From contig NZ_JACKSJ010000131.1 of NCBI RefSeq assembly GCF_025821665.1, positions 1-32,470 on the forward strand: DNA of 32,470 nt, read 5' to 3'. The notes under the pieces are model-generated. The model saw only the letters and a list, made by a program, of their open reading frames with translations. It was not told where the DNA came from and ran no database searches. The number at the start of each line of letters is the position of its first letter. Within the stretch, counting starts at the first letter, position 1. This document shows, in pieces, positions 25,829 to 32,470 of this stretch. The stretch is from [Mycobacterium] manitobense. Lineage in GTDB: Bacteria > Actinomycetota > Actinomycetes > Mycobacteriales > Mycobacteriaceae. Both the position numbers and the translations under genes were made by a program.

Positions 25829-26593
25829 GTGAACCGGACCGCCTTCGCGAGACCCGCGGTGGCGATGGGCGATTTCTTCGTCCTCGCCGGTGAGACGTTC
25901 GCCGCGATGTTCCGCCGCCCGTTCGCGTTCAGCGAGCTGATCGATCAGATCTGGTTCGTCGCACGGGTGTCGATCGTGCCCACGGTGGTGCTGTCGATCC
26001 CGTACACGGTGCTCATCGTCTTCACGCTCAACATCGTCCTGATCGAGGTCGGCGCGGGTGACCTCTCGGGCGCCGGTGCGGCCCTGGCGTCGGTCACCCA
26101 GGTGGGGCCCGTCGTCACGGCGATCGTCGTCTCTGGTGCCGGCGCCACCGCGATGTGCGCCGATCTGGGCGCGCGGACCATCCGCGAGGAAATCGACGCC
26201 ATGAAGGTGATCGGGGTCAACCCGATCCAGGCGCTGGTGGTGCCGCGGGTGATCGCCGCGACATTCGTTGCGCTGATGCTGTATTCGGTGGTGGCCGTCG
26301 TCGGCCTGACCGGAAGCTACTTCTTCGTGGTGTTCGTCCAGGACGTCACTCCCGGCGCCTTCGCCTTCGGCTTGACGCTGCTGACGGGCCTGCCGCAGGT
26401 GATCGTGTCGCTGGTCAAGGCGCTGCTGTTCGGCCTGTCGGCCGGGCTGATCGCCTGCTACAAGGGCTTGTCCGTCGGTGGCGGACCGACCGCGGTGGGC
26501 AACGCCGTCAACGAGACGGTGGTCTTCGCCTTCATGGCGCTGTTCCTGATCAACATCCTCGCCACCGCGCTCGGCGTGAAGGTGGCGCCGTGA
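25829..26593 (+). CDS. yrbEA: YrbE-type (MlaE family) mce permease subunit A
   Basis: This 254-residue integral membrane permease of Mce lipid-import systems carries the MlaE/YrbE signatures GPVVTAIVVSGAGATAMCAD and LGARTIREEIDAMKVIGVNP, and NAVNETVVFAFMALFLIN at the end. About five to six membrane segments are visible. It pairs with YrbEB and an MceG (Mkl) ATPase encoded elsewhere. The start is GTG at 25829 with GAGGGG five bases upstream. The sequence resembles YrbE1A/YrbE4A, but I cannot assign the locus to a numbered mce family. The stop overlaps the next gene (GTGA). Confidence 0.92.
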   Translation: MNRTAFARPAVAMGDFFVLAGETFAAMFRRPFAFSELIDQIWFVARVSIVPTVVLSIPYTVLIVFTLNIVLIEVGAGDLSGAGAALASVTQVGPVVTAIVVSGAGATAMCADLGARTIREEIDAMKVIGVNPIQALVVPRVIAATFVALMLYSVVAVVGLTGSYFFVVFVQDVTPGAFAFGLTLLTGLPQVIVSLVKALLFGLSAGLIACYKGLSVGGGPTAVGNAVNETVVFAFMALFLINILATALGVKVAP

Positions 26594-27426
26594 GCGAGCT
26601 CGCGAGCGAACCGTCGGCGTTGGACCGCGTGATCGGCACGACCCGCAGACTGGGGGAGCAGACGGCGTTCTACGGACAGGCGCTGGCCGCCACCACCGAC
26701 GCGGTGCGCCGCTACCCCGGTGAGGTGCTCCGGCTGGTCGCCACCATGGGTCTGGGCACCGGCGCGCTTGCGGTGATCGGCGGCACGGTGGTGATCGTCG
26801 GCTTCCTCACGCTGTCCACCGGCGCGCTGATCGCCGTGCAGGGCTACAACACGCTGTCCAACGTCGGCATCGAGGCGCTCACCGGATTCCTCGGCGCGTT
26901 CCTCAACGTCCGCTTCATCGCACCCGCTACCGCGGGTGTCGCGTTGGCCGCGACGATCGGCGCCGGCGCGACCGCGCAACTGGGCGCCATGCGCATCAAC
27001 GAGGAGATCGACGCCCTCGAGGTCATGGGCATCCGCGCGGTCACCTATCTGGCGTCGACGCGCATCGTGGCGGGCATCATCGCGGTGATCCCGATCTACA
27101 CCGTCGCGGTGCTGATGTCGTTCCTGGCCACCCGGTTCGGCACCACCGTCATCTACGGTCAGTCGCGCGGCGTCTACGACCACTACTTCACGACGTTCTT
27201 GCACCCGACGGACCTGTTCTGGTCGTTCACCGAGGCGCTGGCGATGGCCGCCGCGGTGATGGCGGTGCACACCTACTACGGGTTCACCGCCACCGGCGGC
27301 CCGGCAGGTGTGGGCGAGGCGGTGGGGCGTGCGGTGCGCACCTCGATCACCGCAGGGGTCTTCATCCTGCTGACCATCACGCTGTCCGTGTACGGGCAGT
27401 CCGGCAATTTCCACCTGTCGGGGTGA
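26590..27426 (+). CDS. yrbEB: YrbE-type (MlaE family) mce permease subunit B
   Basis: The 278-residue membrane protein is the second permease half. It has the conserved IGAGATAQLGAMRINEEIDALEVMG region, the counterpart of the EExDAMKVMG loop that contacts the ATPase, and hydrophobic segments such as LAVIGGTVVIVGFLTLSTGA and SITAGVFILLTITLSVYG. It forms a heterodimer with YrbEA. GTG at 26590 lies in the GTGA overlap; an open extension to 26155 on this frame overlaps yrbEA and is not coding. The stop overlaps mceA in another GTGA, so the permease and mce genes are tightly coupled. Confidence 0.92.
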   Translation: MSELASEPSALDRVIGTTRRLGEQTAFYGQALAATTDAVRRYPGEVLRLVATMGLGTGALAVIGGTVVIVGFLTLSTGALIAVQGYNTLSNVGIEALTGFLGAFLNVRFIAPATAGVALAATIGAGATAQLGAMRINEEIDALEVMGIRAVTYLASTRIVAGIIAVIPIYTVAVLMSFLATRFGTTVIYGQSRGVYDHYFTTFLHPTDLFWSFTEALAMAAAVMAVHTYYGFTATGGPAGVGEAVGRAVRTSITAGVFILLTITLSVYGQSGNFHLSG

Positions 27427-28844
27427 GCGTGGCCGGCAATACGGACAATTCGCCGCGGCGGTCCGGCGTGGACCCGATCTGGTGGGCGCCGGTGCTCTTC
27501 GTGGTGGTCATTGTCCTGGTGGCACTGACCGCCGTGCTGTTCACCGGCGCGGCGAAGAGCTTCGTGCCGGTCACCCTGGTGTCCGACCGCTCCGGGCTGG
27601 TGATGGAGGACGGCGCCAAGGTGAAGCTGCGCGGCGTGCAGATCGGCGAGGTCGACGGCATCGGCACCGAAGCCGCGGCGGATGGAGCCGAGAACTCGAA
27701 ATTGACGCTCAAGATCGACCCGGACCAGTTCGAGTTCCTGCCGCGCAACGTCGAAGCGGAGATCAAGGCCAGCACCGCGTTCGGCGCCAAGTACGTCGAC
27801 CTCGTCGTGCCCGAGGACGGCGCCTCCGCGCAGGCACTCGAGCCGGGCGCGGTGCTGCGGTCGCGCAACGTCACCGTCGAGGTCAACACGGTGTTCCAGA
27901 ATCTGCAGTCGGTGGTGCAGTCCGTCGACCCGGCGAAGCTGAACTCGGTGCTGTCTGCGGTGGCACAGGCGGTGCGCGGCAAGGGCGACGTCATCGGACA
28001 GGCCATCACCGACTCCAACAACGTGCTGCTCGCCGTGAACCCGCGGATGCCCACGGTGCAACGGGACTGGCAGCTCTTCGGCCAGACGGCCGACGCCTAT
28101 TCGACGGCGGCGCAGGACATCCTGTCGGTGCTGGACTCGTTCTCCACCACCAGCACGACGATCGACACGAACGCCCGCGCCCTCGACGACCTGCTGCTGT
28201 CGTCGGTCGGGTTCGCGCAGTCCGGCATCAACGTCATCGGCGGCAACCAGCCCGCCCTGGTGCGCTCACTCGATCTGCTGATGCCGACCACCGAACTGTT
28301 GGACACCTACTCACCGACCTACACCTGCCTGTTCCAGGGCGCCCAGTGGTTCCTCGACAACGGTGGCCGGGACGCGTTGGGCGGCAACGGCAAATCGGTC
28401 ATCATGGATGCCGCGCTGCTGTTCGGGGACGACTCCTACCGGTACCCGGACCACCTGCCCCGCGTGAACGCGAAGGGCGGACCTGGCGGGCGGCCCGGTT
28501 GCGGATCGCTGCCCGACGTCAGCAAGAACTTCCCGGTCAAGTACCTGGTCACCGACACCGGGTTCGGCACCGGCCTGGACGTGCGGCCCAACCCGGGCAT
28601 CGGGTTCCCCGGCTTCGCGAACTACTTCCCGGTGACCAAGGCCATTCCGGAGCCGCCACGTATCCGGTACCCCGGCGGTCCCGCGCCCGGACCGTTGCCG
28701 GCCTTCCCCGGGGCGCCCCCGTACGGCGCCGCGCTCTACGCGCCCGACGGCACCCCGCTCTACCCACCCCCTCCCGGGGCGCCGCCGCCACCGATGCCGG
28801 CTCCCTTGACGCCACCGATCCCGACCGGACAGGACGCACCATGA
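27423..28844 (+). CDS. mceA: MceA-family lipid-transport protein
   Basis: A 473-residue exported protein: an N-terminal membrane anchor or signal (about 19-43, WWAPVLFVVVIVLVALTAVL), the MCE/MlaD domain (about 48-130, VSDRSGLVMEDGAKVKLRGV and QIGEV), a long helical region (about 140-280) that builds the transport channel, then a conserved Cys-containing domain (YTCLFQGAQWF). The C-terminal tail (from about 425) is very rich in Pro, Gly and Ala. MceA to MceF together form the periplasm-spanning tunnel of the importer. It begins in the GTGA overlap with yrbEB and ends in an ATGA overlap with mceB. Confidence 0.92.
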   Translation: MSVAGNTDNSPRRSGVDPIWWAPVLFVVVIVLVALTAVLFTGAAKSFVPVTLVSDRSGLVMEDGAKVKLRGVQIGEVDGIGTEAAADGAENSKLTLKIDPDQFEFLPRNVEAEIKASTAFGAKYVDLVVPEDGASAQALEPGAVLRSRNVTVEVNTVFQNLQSVVQSVDPAKLNSVLSAVAQAVRGKGDVIGQAITDSNNVLLAVNPRMPTVQRDWQLFGQTADAYSTAAQDILSVLDSFSTTSTTIDTNARALDDLLLSSVGFAQSGINVIGGNQPALVRSLDLLMPTTELLDTYSPTYTCLFQGAQWFLDNGGRDALGGNGKSVIMDAALLFGDDSYRYPDHLPRVNAKGGPGGRPGCGSLPDVSKNFPVKYLVTDTGFGTGLDVRPNPGIGFPGFANYFPVTKAIPEPPRIRYPGGPAPGPLPAFPGAPPYGAALYAPDGTPLYPPPPGAPPPPMPAPLTPPIPTGQDAP

Positions 28845-29869
28845 GTGGGAGAACCCCCCGGGCCCTCACCCGCGTGGTGCTGTTCACCGCGATGTGCCTG
28901 GTCTTCATGTTCGCTCTGGTCACGGTGTTCGGCCAATTCCGCTTCGACGCGCGCAGCACCTACACCGCGGTGTTCGCGAATGTGTCCGGGCTCAAGGGCG
29001 GGAACTTCGTTCGCATCGCCGGCGTCGAGGTCGGCAAGGTCAAAGAGCTGACGCTGCACAATGACGGCACCGTGAGCGTCGACTTCGACGTCGACAACGG
29101 GCTGACGCTGACCGAAGGCACCCGGGCCGCGGTGCGCTACGAGAATCTGATCGGCGACCGGTATCTCGCGCTCGAGGACGGTCCCGGCGCCGTCCGGAAA
29201 CTGCAACCGGGACAAACCATTCCGCTTGACCGGACGTCGCCTGCGCTCGACGTGGACGCACTGATCGGCGGCTTCCGGCCGCTGTTCCGCGCGCTCGACC
29301 CCGACCAGGTGAACGCGCTGTCCGGCGAACTGCTCGAGGTGTTCCAGGGCCAGGGCGGCACCATCGCCTCGGTGCTGTCGCAGACCTCGGCGCTGACGTC
29401 GACACTGGCGGGCCGCGACGAGTTGATCGGTGAGGTGATCACCAATCTGAACACCGTGCTGGCGACCTTCGCCGCGCGCGACGACCAGTTCGCCGACGGC
29501 CTGGACACCCTGTCTGCGCTCGCCCAGACACTGGCCGACCGCAGAACCGACATCACCAACGGCACCGCCTACATCAACGCAGCGGCAGGCACGGTCGCCG
29601 ACCTGTTCCAGGAGATCCGACCCACCGTCGCAGAGGCCGTCACCCAGACGGACCGCTTCGCCGGCCAGATCATGGCCGACCGGGACTACGTCGACGATCT
29701 GGTCAAGACCCTGCCCGACGCGTATCAGGTGCTGGCGCGGCAGGGGCTCTACGGCGACTACTTCGGCTTCTACCTGTGCGACGCGATCCTCAAGCTCAAC
29801 GGCAAGGGCGGGGAGCCCACGTACGTCAAACTCGCGGGCCAGGATTCGGGACGGTGCACACCGAAATGA
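28841..29869 (+). CDS. mceB: MceB-family lipid-transport protein
   Basis: The 342-residue protein has an N-terminal membrane segment (about 8-31, ALTRVVLFTAMCLVFMFALV), the MCE domain (about 38-115, VFANVSGLKGGNFVRIAGVEVG) and a helical domain ending with two cysteines (YLCDAIL and RCTPK). It has no Pro-rich tail, unlike MceA and MceC, as is usual for the B member. ATG at 28841 overlaps the mceA stop; the frame is open far upstream over mceA but that is a shadow. The stop is in an ATGA overlap with mceC. Confidence 0.92.
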   Translation: MSGRTPRALTRVVLFTAMCLVFMFALVTVFGQFRFDARSTYTAVFANVSGLKGGNFVRIAGVEVGKVKELTLHNDGTVSVDFDVDNGLTLTEGTRAAVRYENLIGDRYLALEDGPGAVRKLQPGQTIPLDRTSPALDVDALIGGFRPLFRALDPDQVNALSGELLEVFQGQGGTIASVLSQTSALTSTLAGRDELIGEVITNLNTVLATFAARDDQFADGLDTLSALAQTLADRRTDITNGTAYINAAAGTVADLFQEIRPTVAEAVTQTDRFAGQIMADRDYVDDLVKTLPDAYQVLARQGLYGDYFGFYLCDAILKLNGKGGEPTYVKLAGQDSGRCTPK

Positions 29870-31170
29870 GACGACCGGCACTGAGGTGGAAGCGGCCGTC
29901 GATCACACCGCTGGCCCAGCGCAGCCGGCCCGCCGTCGGGGCGGTCGGGACGCTGATCCTGGTCGCGCTCGTCGCTGCGGCGTTCTCCTACGACAAGCTG
30001 CCACTGATCAAGCGCACGGCCGACTACTCGGCGTACTTCGCCGAAGCCGGCGGCATCAAACCGGGCAGCGAGGTGCGGGTGTCCGGACTCGAGGTCGGCA
30101 TGGTCGGTGATGTCACCCTGGCAGGCACCCAGGTGCTGGTGGAGTTCACGGCCCGCAAGGGTGTCGACCTGGGAGACAGGACAGAGGCCGCCATCAAGAC
30201 CGAGACCGTGCTCGGCACCAAGATGCTGGAGGTCACGCCCCGCGGAGAGGGCGAGCTCGACGGTCCGATCCCCATGGACCGCACCACGTCTCCCTACGAC
30301 CTGCCGGACGCGCTCGGTGACCTCACCACCACCATCAGCGGCCTCGACACCGCCCAGCTCTCCACATCGCTCAGCACCCTGGCCGACACGTTCGCCGACA
30401 CACCGCCCGAGCTGAAGATGGCGCTCGAAGGGGTGTCGCGGTTCTCCGACACCCTCAACGAGCGGGATGCGCAGTTGCGCAACCTGCTGGCCAATGCCGA
30501 CGCGGTCACCGGGGTGCTCGCCAAGCGCAGCGACCAGATCGCCGGCCTGGTGGCCAACACCAACGCCCTGCTCGCCGAGTTGTTGTCGCAACGGGATTCG
30601 GTGGATGCGTTGCTGGTCAACCTCAGGGCGGCCGGTGAACAGATCTCCGGCCTTATCGCGGACAACCGCACCGAACTCAAACCCGCCGTCGACAAGCTCA
30701 ACGGCGTCCTGGAGATTCTCGACAACCGCAAACAGGAGTTGCAGCGGACCCTGTACCTGCTGCGGCGCTACGCGATGTCGTTCGGCGAAGTGCTCGGATC
30801 GGGCCCCTTCTTCAAGGCCTCCCTGGTGAATCTCGCGCCGGGCCAGTTCTCCCAGCCGTTCATCGACGCCGCGTTCTCCGACCTCGGGCTCGATCCCAAC
30901 GTGCTGCTGCCCTCCGAACTCGTCGACCCCGGCATCGGTCAGCCCGGAATCCCGCCGATGCCGATACCGTTCCCGCGAACCGGCCAGGGCGGCGAACCGC
31001 ACCTCACACTGCCCGAAGCGATCACGGGCAACCCGGGCGATCCGCGCTACCCCTACCGCGAACCATTGCCCGCTCCACCGCCGGGCGGTCCGCCGCCGGG
31101 GCCGCCGGCCGAATCCGGACCCACACCGCCGCCGACCGTCCCGCCGCCTACGCCCGACGGAGGGCCGTGA
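29866..31170 (+). CDS. mceC: MceC-family lipid-transport protein
   Basis: A 434-residue exported protein with a basic N-terminus, a membrane segment (about 23-42, VGAVGTLILVALVAAAFSY), the MCE domain (about 53-125, YSAYFAEAGGIKPGSEVRVSG) and the long alpha-helical region (about 150-310). The final 40 residues or so are a Pro/Gly repeat tail (for example PPPGGPPPGPPAESGPTPPP). It forms part of the six-subunit Mce ring or tunnel. The start ATG at 29866 lies in an ATGA overlap with mceB, and the stop in a GTGA overlap with mceD. Confidence 0.92.
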   Translation: MRRPALRWKRPSITPLAQRSRPAVGAVGTLILVALVAAAFSYDKLPLIKRTADYSAYFAEAGGIKPGSEVRVSGLEVGMVGDVTLAGTQVLVEFTARKGVDLGDRTEAAIKTETVLGTKMLEVTPRGEGELDGPIPMDRTTSPYDLPDALGDLTTTISGLDTAQLSTSLSTLADTFADTPPELKMALEGVSRFSDTLNERDAQLRNLLANADAVTGVLAKRSDQIAGLVANTNALLAELLSQRDSVDALLVNLRAAGEQISGLIADNRTELKPAVDKLNGVLEILDNRKQELQRTLYLLRRYAMSFGEVLGSGPFFKASLVNLAPGQFSQPFIDAAFSDLGLDPNVLLPSELVDPGIGQPGIPPMPIPFPRTGQGGEPHLTLPEAITGNPGDPRYPYREPLPAPPPGGPPPGPPAESGPTPPPTVPPPTPDGGP

Positions 31171-32470
31171 CCATGCGCATCGACTTCCGCCATGCACGAA
31201 TCGCGTTGGCAGCGACGCTGATTCTCACCCTCGCCGTCGCGACCACCGTGGTGGCCACACCGTGGTGGGACCGCGTCAGCAGAGACACGTTCACCGCATA
31301 CTTCGCCAACGCCAACGGCCTGTACACCGGCGACGAAGTCCGCATCCTCGGTGTCGCCGTGGGCACCGTGGACGAGATCGAGCCGCAGCCGGAGAACACC
31401 AAGGTCACGTTCTCCGTCGACTCCGAATACCCGGTGCCCGCCGAGGCGAAGGCCGCGATCCTGTCACCGTCGCTGGTCAGCGCCAGGGCGATCCAGCTCG
31501 TTCCCGCGTACGCCGGAGGGCCGAAACTCGAAGCGGGAGGCGTCATCCCGGAGAACCGGACGGCCGTTCCCGTCGAGTGGGACGACTTCCGGCAGCAGCT
31601 CGAGAAGCTGACCGAGTCATTGCAGCCCGTCACGCCGGGAGGTCCGAGTGCGGTGGGGGAGTTCGTCAACACCGCGGCGGACAACCTGCGCGGCGAAGGC
31701 GACACCGCCCGCGAGACGGTGATCAAGCTGTCGCAGGCGGTCTCAGCCCTCGGTGACCACAGCACCGACATCTTCAGCACCGTGCGCAACCTGCAACTGC
31801 TGGTCGCGGCCCTGACGTCGAGCAGCAATCTGCTCGCCGCGTTCAATACCAACCTCGCCGAAGTGACCACGCTGCTGGACAACTCACCCGACGAGTTCGC
31901 AAACGCCACCCGCGCGCTCGACGGCGCCGTGAACGACCTGCGCGGCTTCGTCGCCGAGAACCGCGAGGGCCTCGGCGTCACCGTCGACCGGCTCGCGTCG
32001 GTCACCACGGCGCTCAACGACAGTCGCGCCGACGTGAAGCAGGTGCTGCACATCACGCCGACGGTGTTCCAGAACTTCATGAACATCTACCAGCCCGCCC
32101 AGAGCGCGGTGACCGGCATCCTCGCTCCGGTGAACTTCGCCAACACCGTGCAGTTCATCTGCAGCGCCGTTCAGGCCGCGTCGCGCAAGGGCTGGGAGCA
32201 GTCGTCGAAGCTGTGCGTCCAGTACCTGGCGCCGATCATCAAGAACCGCCAGTACAACTTCCCGCCACTCGGGGTCAACCCGTTCGTCGGCGCGTCGGCG
32301 CGGCCCAATGAGATCACCTACAGCGAGAACCGGCTGAACCCCAACCTGCCACCGCCGGTCCCGCTGGACGTCCCGCCGCCGTTCACCGGCGCCCCGGGGC
32401 CGCTGCCTGCCGAGGCGGCGCCGCCCACCGGGCAGCCCGGACCCGGGCCGGTCGTCGACCCCGATCTCGG
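31167..32470 (+). CDS. mceD: MceD-family lipid-transport protein (partial, runs off window)
   Basis: The frame is open from GTG at 31167 (or ATG at 31173) through the last base, 434 codons without a stop. It has an N-terminal membrane segment (about 11-31, IALAATLILTLAVATTVVA), an MCE domain (about 40-118, TAYFANANGLYTGDEVRIL), a helical region, a two-Cys domain (QFICSAVQAAS and SKLCVQYLAP) and the beginning of a Pro-rich tail. The domain order and the place after mceC identify the D member; mceE and mceF would be expected beyond the window. Confidence 0.9.
   Translation, partial: MTMRIDFRHARIALAATLILTLAVATTVVATPWWDRVSRDTFTAYFANANGLYTGDEVRILGVAVGTVDEIEPQPENTKVTFSVDSEYPVPAEAKAAILSPSLVSARAIQLVPAYAGGPKLEAGGVIPENRTAVPVEWDDFRQQLEKLTESLQPVTPGGPSAVGEFVNTAADNLRGEGDTARETVIKLSQAVSALGDHSTDIFSTVRNLQLLVAALTSSSNLLAAFNTNLAEVTTLLDNSPDEFANATRALDGAVNDLRGFVAENREGLGVTVDRLASVTTALNDSRADVKQVLHITPTVFQNFMNIYQPAQSAVTGILAPVNFANTVQFICSAVQAASRKGWEQSSKLCVQYLAPIIKNRQYNFPPLGVNPFVGASARPNEITYSENRLNPNLPPPVPLDVPPPFTGAPGPLPAEAAPPTGQPGPGPVVDPDL

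Noticed and set aside
27482..28840. Plus-strand open frame over mceA that continues into mceB
   Set aside because: It overlaps mceA in another frame with Arg-rich, repeat-like sequence. The real mceB start is the ATG at 28841 in an ATGA overlap.
25829..32470. Assignment of the operon to a numbered mce family (mce1, mce4 and so on)
   Set aside because: The YrbE proteins resemble both mce1 and mce4 types, and the diagnostic downstream genes are outside the window; phylogeny would be needed.

Overview
The window comes from a GC-rich actinobacterium, almost certainly a fast-growing mycobacterium (Mycolicibacterium type). The evidence is gene content and order. Positions 1-18183 follow the Mycobacterium tuberculosis block Rv1691-Rv1713: TPR protein, HAD phosphatase, small protein, tlyA, nadK, recN, steA, steB/mctB, pyrG, NUDIX, xerD, parA-like, scpA, scpB, rluB, cmk, der. 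The window opens inside a 5S rRNA gene directly ahead of the Rv1691 homologue, which fits the second rRNA operon (rrnB, downstream of tyrS) known from fast growers. Assignments rest on recognised sequence motifs and remembered gene order; no database search was run.

Layout: (1) 1-145, 3' part of 5S rRNA and a strong intrinsic terminator. (2) 175-11493, plus-strand housekeeping genes for tRNA/rRNA modification, NADP and CTP synthesis, DNA repair, envelope and septum, nucleotide hydrolysis and chromosome dimer resolution. (3) 11500-12743, a two-gene minus-strand insert (COMT-like methyltransferase and PPOX-fold protein). (4) 12839-18183, a tightly overlapping operon parA-scpA-scpB-rluB-cmk-der, apparently led by a 7-codon leaderless upstream ORF. 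(5) 18252-25558, an accessory island: a TauE/SafE anion exporter, a convergent minus-strand operon (APC permease, glutamine-synthetase-like ligase, SfnG/SsuD-type LLM monooxygenase, DszC/SfnB-type monooxygenase), and two plus-strand genes divergent from it (a MetQ/NlpA-fold protein without signal peptide and a winged-helix regulator). (6) 25688-end, an mce operon (yrbEA, yrbEB, mceA, mceB, mceC, partial mceD) with a near-consensus promoter and a leader of about 106 nt.

Working model for the island (inference): the permease imports a small amine or amino-acid-like compound, the ligase glutamylates it, two reduced-flavin monooxygenases oxidise or cleave it, and TauE/SafE exports a released anion such as sulfite. 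The solute-binding-fold protein and the regulator may act as sensor and switch. No flavin reductase and no MetN/MetI transporter partners are present in the window. Start codons were chosen from family alignment, Shine-Dalgarno sites, promoter positions and the frequent ATGA/GTGA overlaps.
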